A stretch of 6,086 bases of DNA from an uncultured Hyphomicrobiales bacterium. GTDB lineage: Bacteria; Pseudomonadota; Alphaproteobacteria; Rhizobiales; Xanthobacteraceae. The notes under the pieces were generated by a model. The model searched no databases. It saw only the letters and a list, made by a program, of their open reading frames with translations, and was not told where the DNA came from. Each line of letters opens with the position of its first letter. Within the stretch, counting starts at the first letter, position 1. Positions 1-5,302 of the stretch are shown here, piece by piece. The DNA lies in assembly GCA_903891395.1 (NCBI GenBank), contig CAITEM010000463.1, positions 1-6,086 on the forward strand. Direction: 5' to 3'. The position numbers were made by a program, and so were the translations under genes.

Positions 1-526
1 CCGCACCGTCATCGTCGGCGACAATGATGTCGCCGGGGAAAATCGCGCAGCCGCCGCAGCCGATCGGCTGGTCCCAGCCGACGAAGGTCAACTGGTTGAC
101 CGAGGCTGGAGCCGCCATGCCGGCGCACCAGACCGGCAGGCCGGTCGCCACCACGCCGTGCTTGTCGCGCATCACCCCGTCGGTGATCAAAGCGGTGACG
201 CCGCGCTTGACCATACGCATGCAGAGAATATCGCCGAAGATGCCGGCCCCGGTGACGCCCATGGCATCGGCGACGACGACGCAATCCGGCGGCATGGCCT
301 CGATGGCCGAGCGCGTCGAGATCGGCGCCGACCAGCTCGCCGGCGTCGCCAGATCTTCGCGCACCGGCACGAAGCGCAGGGTGAAAGCGGGACCGACGAC
401 GCGCTTGCCTGAGAAGCCGAGCGGCAACGCGCCCGCCATCCACGAACGGCGGATGCCTTTCTTCAGCAGCATCGTCGTGATGGTGCCGGTGGTGATGTTC
501 TTCAGCTTCTCGATCGTCGATGTCAT
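1..526 (-). CDS. RraA-family protein (HMG/CHA aldolase-like), 3' end cut by the window edge
   Basis: The first 175 codons are present and reading continues past the left edge. The family covers RraA, the RNase E regulator, and class II 4-hydroxy-4-methyl-2-oxoglutarate/oxaloacetate aldolases. The signature is clear: FGDIL near residues 97-101, then TDGVMRD at 115-121, and ADDDGA at 170-175 just before the edge. R120-D121 matches the Arg-Asp pair used for pyruvate and metal binding in the aldolases, and GDI around 98-100 fits the active-site loop. This favours an aldolase or decarboxylase-like enzyme over a pure RNase E inhibitor, although databases usually call this subfamily 'ribonuclease activity regulator RraA'. 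No signal peptide is visible, so it is probably cytoplasmic. The ATG at 526-524 is chosen because GGGGA lies 5 nt upstream and the start falls 23 nt after the stop of the transporter gene. It is the last visible gene of the minus-strand operon. Family is certain; substrate is unknown. Confidence 0.9.
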   Translation of the reverse strand, partial: MTSTIEKLKNITTGTITTMLLKKGIRRSWMAGALPLGFSGKRVVGPAFTLRFVPVREDLATPASWSAPISTRSAIEAMPPDCVVVADAMGVTGAGIFGDILCMRMVKRGVTALITDGVMRDKHGVVATGLPVWCAGMAAPASVNQLTFVGWDQPIGCGGCAIFPGDIIVADDDGA

Positions 527-549
527 CTCAATCCCCGTATTGCGAAGTG

Positions 550-1122
550 TCAGGCTGGCGTCAGACCGAGCCGCTCGTCGCGGCGGCGAAGGTAGGCGAC
601 GAAAGGAACAGCGAGCAGCACCATCCAGAGCTTGCCGACCACCTGCCCCATCAGAAAGTCGAGCGATCCGAAGGCCAGCCAGAGGAACACGACCGAGTCG
701 ACGACCAATCCGACGAGGCCCGACGCAACGACCGCCAGCACCAGGCGGCGGCGCGCGAGCGGCGTATAGACGGAGAAATCGGTAAACTCGGAAATCATGA
801 ACGCGGCCGCCGAGGCGAGCACCAGCGAGGCCGGCGACAGCGCGGCGGAGATCGACGCGCCGGCGATAATCGCGCCGATGCCGAACTCGATGCCGAGACG
901 CCGCTGCACCAGATCGCGCAGCACCAAGGCCGCGCCGATCAGCAGAACACCCGATGGCGCCATCAATCCCGGCGCCACCGGTACCAGACATGGACTATCG
1001 GGCGGACAAACCGTGCCGACGTGACCCAGCATCCAGTTGGCGCCCGGAATCGTCAGGCAAAACAGCACGAGGAAGACCGCACCCTCGACATTCTTCCGCG
1101 TTTCACTCGTCATCGTGATCAT
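550..1122 (-). CDS. VUT/YhhQ-family membrane protein, putative queuosine precursor transporter
   Basis: A 190-residue hydrophobic protein of the VUT (vitamin uptake transporter, YhhQ) family, whose characterised members import the queuosine precursors preQ0 and preQ1 across the inner membrane. About six membrane segments can be traced, from near residues 14-32 to a last one ending before the basic tail RRRDER. Family-type features are RDLVQRRLG in the first half, SEFTDFSVYTPL in the middle (acidic, aromatic and VY pattern) and a membrane-embedded VVDSVVF. It is a little shorter than E. coli YhhQ. The start is the ATG at 1122-1120, because it overlaps the queC stop in an ATGA. A second in-frame ATG lies 9 nt further on (1113), and the Shine-Dalgarno match (GAAAG) is weak for either, consistent with coupling to queC translation. 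The queC overlap makes queuosine precursor uptake the best guess; transport of another ligand is possible. Confidence 0.85.
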   Translation of the reverse strand: MITMTSETRKNVEGAVFLVLFCLTIPGANWMLGHVGTVCPPDSPCLVPVAPGLMAPSGVLLIGAALVLRDLVQRRLGIEFGIGAIIAGASISAALSPASLVLASAAAFMISEFTDFSVYTPLARRRLVLAVVASGLVGLVVDSVVFLWLAFGSLDFLMGQVVGKLWMVLLAVPFVAYLRRRDERLGLTPA

Positions 1123-1835
1123 GGCATCTTTCGCGCGCTGATAAATTTCGCGTAACCTTGCGCCCGCAGTTCGCAGGCCGGGCACGTTCCGCAGCCATAG
1201 CCCCAGTCGTGGCGATGCGTGCGGTCGCCCAAATAACAGCTATGCGTGCCCTCGACAACGAGGTCGAGCAAGGCTTTTCCGCCGAGCTGCTCTGCCATGG
1301 CGAAGGTCTCGGCTTTGTCGATCCACATCAGCGGCGTATGGAGCGTGACGGATTTGTCGAGGCCGAGGCTGAGCGCAACCTGCATCGCCTTCACGGTATC
1401 GTCGCGGCAATCGGGATAGCCCGAATAATCGGTCTCGCACATGCCGGCGACGATGTGGCGGGCGCCACGGCGATAGGCCAGCGCGCCGGCAAAGCAGAAG
1501 AAAATCAGATTGCGCCCCGGCACGAGGGTCGTTGGCAGTCCGTCGGCGGCAATCTCGATCGCGGTTTCGCGCGTCAGCGCGGTGTCGGAAATCGCCGCCA
1601 GCGCGTCGAGCGTGACGATGTGATCCTCGCCGAGGCGTTCCGCCCATTGCGACCGCATCGCGCTCAAGTCTTTACGCAAGCCCGCCCGCACCTCAAGTTC
1701 GACCGCGTGACGCTGGCCGTAGTCGAAGCCTATGGTTTCGACGTGTGCATACCGCTCAAGCGCCCAGGCCAGACAGACCGTGGAGTCCTGCCCGCCGGAA
1801 AACAGGACCAGCGCCGTCTCATTGCGCTCGCTCAC
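1119..1835 (-). CDS. queC: 7-cyano-7-deazaguanine synthase QueC
   Basis: QueC converts 7-carboxy-7-deazaguanine to preQ0 with ATP and ammonia, the last step before preQ0 is reduced for queuosine in tRNA. The protein has 238 residues, normal for the family. The PP-loop ATP pyrophosphatase motif SGGQDST is at residues 13-19. Four zinc-ligand cysteines close the protein: C200 (HSCYLG), then C215, C218 and C221 in CGTCPAC. In between are the expected PGRN and DCRDD segments. The chosen start is GTG at 1835-1833, with GAGG 5 nt upstream, 7 nt after the AKR stop, and only 12 codons before the SGGQDS loop. The upstream ATG at 1889 would overlap the AKR gene by 47 nt and add a non-family extension. 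Its stop overlaps the transporter start in ATGA. No preQ1 riboswitch is apparent just upstream, where the AKR coding sequence lies. All catalytic and metal residues are intact, so the enzyme should be active. Confidence 0.97.
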   Translation of the reverse strand: MSERNETALVLFSGGQDSTVCLAWALERYAHVETIGFDYGQRHAVELEVRAGLRKDLSAMRSQWAERLGEDHIVTLDALAAISDTALTRETAIEIAADGLPTTLVPGRNLIFFCFAGALAYRRGARHIVAGMCETDYSGYPDCRDDTVKAMQVALSLGLDKSVTLHTPLMWIDKAETFAMAEQLGGKALLDLVVEGTHSCYLGDRTHRHDWGYGCGTCPACELRAQGYAKFISARKMP

Positions 1836-1842
1836 AGCCGCC

Positions 1843-2676
1843 TCAATCCCATTTGGGCGACCAGGACCAATCGACGATGCGGCCGTCACGACGGGCCAAC
1901 CCGGCGATCTCCTTCATCTCCGCATCGGTCAGTTCAAAATCGAACAGAGCGATATTCTCTTCCAGCCGTTCGATCTTGCTGGTGCGCGGGATCACCGCAA
2001 CACCTTGCTGCGTCAGCCAGCGCAGGCAGACCTGCGCCGCCGACTTGCCGTGCACTTTGCCGATCCGTTCCAGCACCGCATCGCCTTTGGCGGAACCACG
2101 CGCGATCGGGCTGTAGGCGACCACCGCCATGCCGGCTTTGCGCGTGGCCGCAATGACCTTGTCCTGGTTGAGGTAAGGGTGGCACTCGATCTGATTGCAA
2201 ATCAGCGGCTCGGTCGTGGCTTTCACGGCCTGCTCGATCAGCGCCACCGTGAAGTTCGACACGCCGATCTGCTTGACGAAGCCGTCATGCTTCAGGTTGG
2301 CCATGGCGCCGAGCGTCTCGGCGAGCGGCACACGCGGATTGGGCCAATGGATCAGCAACAGGTCGATGACGTCGAGCCGCAGCCGCACCAGGCTTTCCTT
2401 GACCGACCGTTCGAGATCGTGCGGCGCCAGCCGCTCCGGCTGCACCTTGGTGGTAACCATCACTTCCGAACGCAGCCCCGAGGCACGGACGCCCTCGCCA
2501 ACCGCCGCCTCGTTGCCGTACATTTGCGCGGTGTCGATGGAGCGGTAGCCGATCTTGATCGCCTGCTGGACGACCCGCGTGCAGTCGCGGCCGCTGAGCT
2601 GCCAGGTGCCGAGACCGACCAGCGGAAGCTTGAAGCCGCGAATGTCGACAAAACTCTGGGACGTGCTGCCGGTCAT
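1843..2676 (-). CDS. Aldo/keto reductase, 2,5-diketo-D-gluconate reductase-like (AKR 1)
   Basis: A 277-residue single-domain (alpha/beta)8 aldo-keto reductase, full length for the DkgA/DkgB-like group. It should reduce aldehydes or ketones with NAD(P)H in the cytosol. The catalytic tetrad is complete: D48, Y53, K77 and H110. Around it are GLGTWQL near 21-27, the DTAQMYGNE signature at 48-56 and LLLIHWPNP at 106-114. The nicotinamide-binding motif GVSNF is at 138-142, CNQIE precedes the substrate pocket, and the cofactor phosphate region IPRTS comes late. The C-terminus SWSPKWD resembles 2,5-DKG reductases. The start ATG at 2676 overlaps the upstream gene's stop as ATGA, with GGAG 5 nt before it. 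The next gene, queC, begins 7 nt downstream. It is clearly paralogous to the AKR at 3149-3973 (compare YGNEAAVGEGVRASG with YGNEKEVGEGLRASG). The physiological substrate cannot be read from sequence; broad carbonyl detoxification is a common role in the family. Confidence 0.95.
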   Translation of the reverse strand: MTGSTSQSFVDIRGFKLPLVGLGTWQLSGRDCTRVVQQAIKIGYRSIDTAQMYGNEAAVGEGVRASGLRSEVMVTTKVQPERLAPHDLERSVKESLVRLRLDVIDLLLIHWPNPRVPLAETLGAMANLKHDGFVKQIGVSNFTVALIEQAVKATTEPLICNQIECHPYLNQDKVIAATRKAGMAVVAYSPIARGSAKGDAVLERIGKVHGKSAAQVCLRWLTQQGVAVIPRTSKIERLEENIALFDFELTDAEMKEIAGLARRDGRIVDWSWSPKWD

Positions 2677-3152
2677 TTATTCTCCGCGTCGTTGAGAAAG
2701 CCCAGAAGGAACAATGCCCGCCGGCCAGTCTCCCGGTTCATGCAGTTGGCGCTCATCGGGCTCGCCATGGTGCCCTGGAAGAAGTCCCAATAGAAGGTGC
2801 AGGTCTTTTCGCGCGAGGCGATCCAGGCCCGCTGCATGTCGCGCAGCTTGTCGCGCTGCGTGTCGTCGAGCTTTTCGCGGAGCCGCCGGAACGTTTCGTT
2901 GAGGATGTCGTCCCAGACGGTCTGTTCCCGGCTGATGCAGGCGTTCACCGCGGACGTCGGCATCGACGCCTCGTCCTTTAAGCAAGGACTCAGGACGACG
3001 CCGATGCAGCTTTCCCATTTGTCGTGCAGGCCGCCTTTGGTCTTGACGCAATCCTGCACCGTCGCGGAGTCGCGCGCCTGGCTGGGCGCCTGCGCGAAAG
3101 CCGCAGCCGGCCAGACAATCAATACAAAGACGGCAGTGATCGCACGGATCAC
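2673..3152 (-). CDS. Secreted LprI-like (DUF1311) cysteine-rich protein
   Basis: A 159-residue protein with a typical signal peptide: short basic start MIR, a hydrophobic core to about residue 18, and probable cleavage after AFA (residue 20) or AQA (22), so it should be periplasmic or secreted. The mature part has six cysteines (35, 49, 57, 72, 118, 137), which could form three disulfides. The second half matches the LprI N-terminal/DUF1311 pattern: an early Cys, then WDDILNETFRRL near 80-91, LRDMQRAWIASREKTC near 103-118 and CMNRETGRRA at 137-146. In Mycobacterium, LprI inhibits lysozyme; most proteobacterial members have no known function, so the family name is not proof of lysozyme inhibition. 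The start is GTG at 3152-3150, overlapping the preceding AKR stop as GTGA and placing the signal peptide at the N-terminus. Longer frames upstream are only read-through of AKR codons. The stop overlaps the next AKR start in ATGA. Confidence 0.85.
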   Translation of the reverse strand: MIRAITAVFVLIVWPAAAFAQAPSQARDSATVQDCVKTKGGLHDKWESCIGVVLSPCLKDEASMPTSAVNACISREQTVWDDILNETFRRLREKLDDTQRDKLRDMQRAWIASREKTCTFYWDFFQGTMASPMSANCMNRETGRRALFLLGFLNDAENK

Positions 3153-3973
3153 GGCGTATCCCAGACCGGCGCGTGCGGCGGATTGACGACGCGCATATTG
3201 GTGGCGTTGAGCTTCTTGAGTTCGGCCATTTCCGCATCCGAAAGATTGAAATCGAATACGTCGATATTGGCCTTGAGGTGGTCCGGCGTCGCCGTGCGCG
3301 GAATCGGCACGGCGCCGAGCTGCACCAGATAGCGCAGCGAAACTTGCGCCGAGCTTTTGCCGTGCGCCTTGCCGATGCGCTCGAGCGCTTCGGCGCCCGG
3401 CACTTTGCCGCGCGCGATCGGCACATAGGCGACCACCGCCATGCCGTGTTTCTTGCTCGCGGCGACGACCTTGTCCTGGTTGATGAAGGGATGCATCTCG
3501 ATCTGGTTGCAGACCAACGGCTCGGTGGTTACCGCCCAGGCGTCGTCCAGCATCTTGGTCGTGAAGTTCGCGACACCGATGTGCTTCGCCTTGCCGTCCG
3601 TCTTGGCCTTGCACAGCGACGGAATGCTGACGCTGAACGGGATGTCCTTGTTGTTCCAGTGGATCAGCAGCAGGTCGACGTAAGGCAGTTGCAGATTGGC
3701 CAGGCTCTGGTCGAGCGACTTCTGGAAGAGGTCCGGAAGCAGGTTGTTCTCGCGCACCTTGGTACAGATGAAGACCTTGTCGCGTGCGACGCCCGAAGCG
3801 CGCAGCCCCTCGCCGACTTCCTTCTCGTTGCCGTAGAAGGCGGCGGTATCGAGGTGGGTGTAACCGACCTGTAGCGCCGTCTTGACCGCCTGAACGCAGA
3901 CATCTTCCTTCAAGGTCATGGTGCCGAGGCCGATTTGCGGGATACGCGCACCGTGGGCTTCAACATACTGCAT
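3149..3973 (-). CDS. Aldo/keto reductase with altered GVANF motif (AKR 2)
   Basis: A 274-residue aldo-keto reductase, full length, first gene of the minus-strand operon. The tetrad is intact: D42, Y47, K72 and H105. Family landmarks are GLGTMTL at 15-21, DTAAFYGNE at 42-50, LLLIHWNNKD at 101-110 (the usual HWP is HWN here), CNQIEMHP and a late IPRT. The nicotinamide-amide binding motif, normally GVSNF, reads GVANF at 133-137, so the usual serine is alanine while the asparagine is kept. It is related to the AKR at 1843-2676 but diverged, not a recent copy. The ATG at 3973-3971 has a strong AGGAG 6 nt upstream, the best ribosome-binding site in the window, as expected for the lead gene. Its stop overlaps the GTG of the secreted cysteine-rich protein. 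It is presumably an NAD(P)H-dependent carbonyl reductase in the cytosol; the substrate is unknown. Confidence 0.94.
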   Translation of the reverse strand: MQYVEAHGARIPQIGLGTMTLKEDVCVQAVKTALQVGYTHLDTAAFYGNEKEVGEGLRASGVARDKVFICTKVRENNLLPDLFQKSLDQSLANLQLPYVDLLLIHWNNKDIPFSVSIPSLCKAKTDGKAKHIGVANFTTKMLDDAWAVTTEPLVCNQIEMHPFINQDKVVAASKKHGMAVVAYVPIARGKVPGAEALERIGKAHGKSSAQVSLRYLVQLGAVPIPRTATPDHLKANIDVFDFNLSDAEMAELKKLNATNMRVVNPPHAPVWDTP

Positions 3974-3979
3974 CGTTTA

Positions 3980-3984
3980 CTCCT
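3980..3984 (-). promoter_or_regulatory. Shine-Dalgarno site of AKR 2
   Basis: On the minus strand the bases read AGGAG, followed by 6 nt (TAAACG) and the ATG at 3973. This strong, well-spaced site fixes the start of the first operon gene and contrasts with the weaker sites at the internal, overlapping starts. Confidence 0.8.
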
Positions 3985-4261
3985 GGGACGTCGGCTGGAA
4001 TGAGGGCTGGCAGGTGGATTGCGCGGGGAGAATGCCCGCTTGCCGGTGCGCTGCCAACCCGCCTTGCTCACTGTTCCTAGAAAGCGCCAACCGCGCCCTG
4101 GGATGAGGCTTTCAGGCTGTGGCGAAAGAACACGGCGGACATCGCGCCGGCGCAACGCACGACATTACTTGGCGGCCCAGGCTATTGGCGGCGCCACTTA
4201 CATTGGAATAATTCAAGACTGAAAAACAACACTTGCATCAACGGGTTTTAGTGCTTTTGTG
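3985..4261. other. Divergent intergenic region, no recognisable gene
   Basis: This stretch lies between the leftward six-gene unit and the rightward iron-permease region. Short open frames on both strands resemble no family I know and look like chance frames in GC-rich DNA. It must carry the minus-strand operon promoter, but no convincing -35/-10 pair was found. Visible small structures are a possible hairpin GCGGG/CCCGC (4023-4027 with 4035-4039), an inverted repeat GAAAGC/GCTTTC (4080-4085 with 4108-4113) and two copies of TTGGCGGC 16 bp apart (4169 and 4185). From about 4197 to 4260 the sequence is clearly more AT-rich than the flanking genes, which suits a regulatory segment. Confidence 0.5.
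4202..4218. promoter_or_regulatory. Weak Irr-box (ICE)-like palindrome upstream of the iron permease
   Basis: The bases contain GAA-TAA-TTC (4206-4214), the core spacing of the alphaproteobacterial iron control element recognised by Irr (consensus TTTAGAA-N3-TTCTAAA, from memory). The core half-sites are exact, but the flanks (ATTG and AAGA) match only partly, 10 of 14 defined positions overall. It lies in the AT-rich part of the intergenic region, about 185 bp before the FTR1 start. The iron-transport context makes it plausible, but a match of this quality can arise by chance. Confidence 0.25.
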
Positions 4262-4397
4262 AGCGCCGCACCGCAATTGGAATCCCATGCGCATCTTTTT
4301 GAGCCTGCTCGGTATCGGACCGCTGGCACCTGGACGCTATCCCTTCACGGGCGAGTTTCATGAAGCCAACGCCAAAAGCGTGGTCATCGCGGAATAA
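4262..4397 (+). pseudogene. Remnant of an FTR1-associated cupredoxin gene
   Basis: An open frame from ATG 4287 to TAA 4397 encodes 36 residues. From residue 10 on it reads IGPLAPGRYPFTGEF then HEANAKSVVIAE, matching the C-terminal strand region of the small periplasmic cupredoxin-like (EfeO-cupredoxin) proteins encoded next to FTR1 permeases (typically IGPL-PG-Y-F-GEFH-TAKG-IAE). The rest of the domain is missing. Just upstream, in another frame (4268-4291), the bases encode APQLESHA, resembling the PAEFESHAL segment that normally precedes the C-terminus by about 15-18 residues. Here the two are only 22 nt apart and out of frame, as expected after a deletion. No N-terminal domain or signal peptide is recognisable further upstream. 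The remnant's stop is 3 nt before the FTR1 ATG, so the original genes were probably translationally coupled. Alternatives are a short leader peptide kept for coupling, or an assembly error. The C-terminal match is fairly sure; the upstream piece is tentative. Confidence 0.55.
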
Positions 4398-4400
4398 ATC

Positions 4401-5222
4401 ATGCTTGGCGCGCTCATCATCGTATTTCGCGAAGTCCTCGAAGCCGGCCTGATCGTCGGCATCGTCATGGCGGCAACGCGCGGCGTCGTCGGCCGCGGCC
4501 GCTGGATCAACATGGGCATCGGCGCCGGTATTCTGGGCGCCGCGCTCGTGGCACTGTTTGCCAGCGCGATTTCGCAGGCCTTCGAGGGCTCCGGCCAGGA
4601 ACTGTTCAACGCCGCCGTGCTCGCGGTCGCCGTGGTGATGCTGATGTGGCACAACGCCTGGATGGCGCGGCATGGCCGCGAGATGGCGGCCGAGATGCGC
4701 TCGCTCGGCACCGCCGTGAGCGAAGGCGCTAGGCCACTGACCGCGCTCGCCGTCGTTGTCGGGCTCGCGGTATTGCGCGAGGGCTCGGAAGTCGTGCTGT
4801 TTCTCTACGGCATTTTCGCCTCGGGCACGTCCGGTTCGGCGCTGCTGATCGGCGGTCTGCTCGGCATCGCCGCCGGCGCTGCTTTCACCGGGCTCACTTA
4901 TATCGGCCTGCTGGCGATCCCGACCCGCCATATTTTCTCGGTGACCACCTGGCTGATCGCATTGCTCGCTGCCGGCATGGCGGCGCAATCGGTGCAGTTC
5001 CTGAACAATGCCGGTTTTGCCGAAGTGCTCGGCCGCACGGTGTGGGATACGTCGTGGCTGCTGTCGGAAGGCAGCATCTTCGGCAAGCTGCTGCACACGC
5101 TGATCGGCTACACCGAACGGCCGACCGAATTGCAGCTCATCGTCTACGTCGCCACGCTGTTTGCGATGTATGTGCTGATGCGGCTGGTGCGTTATCGGCC
5201 GCACAAGGCCGTGGCGGCTTAA
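4401..5222 (+). CDS. FTR1-family iron permease
   Basis: A 273-residue polytopic inner-membrane protein of the FTR1/EfeU family, which moves iron into the cytoplasm, in many cases as ferric iron after oxidation by a partner. Both family iron-binding motifs of the REXXE type are present: REVLE at residues 10-14 in the first membrane helix and REGSE at 126-130 in the fourth. EGSGQELFNA (62-71) and the MWHNAWM segment near 82-88 are also family-like. About seven helices can be traced, the last near 245-262 before a short basic tail RYRPHK. Length is normal. The start ATG at 4401 lies 3 nt after the stop of the cupredoxin remnant; only a weak GGA is found upstream, so translation may depend on coupling. 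No EfeB peroxidase or multicopper oxidase gene is beside it; the following gene is a phosphate transporter. The family is sure, but whether it takes up Fe(III) or another metal form is inferred. Confidence 0.93.
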   Translation: MLGALIIVFREVLEAGLIVGIVMAATRGVVGRGRWINMGIGAGILGAALVALFASAISQAFEGSGQELFNAAVLAVAVVMLMWHNAWMARHGREMAAEMRSLGTAVSEGARPLTALAVVVGLAVLREGSEVVLFLYGIFASGTSGSALLIGGLLGIAAGAAFTGLTYIGLLAIPTRHIFSVTTWLIALLAAGMAAQSVQFLNNAGFAEVLGRTVWDTSWLLSEGSIFGKLLHTLIGYTERPTELQLIVYVATLFAMYVLMRLVRYRPHKAVAA

Positions 5223-5233
5223 TCAAGCGGTTA

Positions 5234-5262
5234 CTGTCATTCAATTGTCACGGCGCCGTCAC
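5234..5262 (+). promoter_or_regulatory. Pho box with three half-sites (PhoB operator)
   Basis: Three 7-base direct repeats, CTGTCAT (5234-5240), TTGTCAC (5245-5251) and CCGTCAC (5256-5262), follow each other at exactly 11-nt periods. This is the architecture bound head-to-tail by phosphorylated PhoB (CTGTCAT-N4-CTGTCAT). The array sits in the 80-nt gap before the phosphate transporter gene, ending 40 nt before its ATG. The middle repeat also begins with TTGTCA, close to a sigma-70 -35 hexamer, though no good -10 was found. In Sinorhizobium meliloti PhoB represses the low-affinity pit operon, so repression under phosphate limitation is as likely here as activation. Confidence 0.75.
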
Positions 5263-5278
5263 GGTCCCTAACGACATT

Positions 5279-5296
5279 CCCCCAAACACATGGGGG
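5279..5296 (+). promoter_or_regulatory. Small hairpin covering the likely ribosome-binding site of the phosphate transporter
   Basis: CCCCC (5279-5283) and GGGGG (5292-5296) are separated by an 8-nt A-rich loop and can form a five-pair G-C stem. The G run is also the only plausible Shine-Dalgarno element, 6 nt before the ATG at 5303, so folding would hide it. It lacks a following T run and is not a terminator. The structure could damp translation or may be incidental. Confidence 0.4.
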
Positions 5297-5302
5297 TTTC
5301 GA

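Noticed and set aside
24..785. A 253-codon plus-strand frame over the RraA-like and transporter genes
   Set aside because: The product is Pro/Arg/Ser-rich without domain character and spans two real genes on the opposite strand.
1836..1889. Upstream ATG at 1889 as the queC start
   Set aside because: It would overlap the AKR gene by 47 nt and add 18 residues unlike QueC; the GTG at 1835 has GAGG at good spacing and a 7-nt intergenic gap.
4023..4039. GCGGG/CCCGC stem as a terminator or attenuator
   Set aside because: Only five pairs, no T run on either strand, and in GC-rich DNA such stems are frequent.
4073..4077. Minus-strand GGAAC as the -35 of an EcfG general stress response promoter for the AKR operon
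   Set aside because: No CGTT-type -10 is found 16-17 nt downstream; the nearest GTT is at the wrong distance.
4169..4192. Two TTGGCGGC copies as an operator pair
   Set aside because: Two 8-bp GC-rich words 16 bp apart are too little to support a binding site without conservation data.
4233..4261. TTGCAT with a TTTGTG 17 nt later as a sigma-70 promoter for FTR1
   Set aside because: Both hexamers are poor matches and the -10 lacks the key TA...T positions.
4248..5204. A 318-codon open frame on the minus strand opposite the FTR1 permease
   Set aside because: It is antisense to a well-supported membrane protein gene, with a low-complexity Arg/His/Asp/Gln-rich product typical of shadow frames in GC-rich codons.
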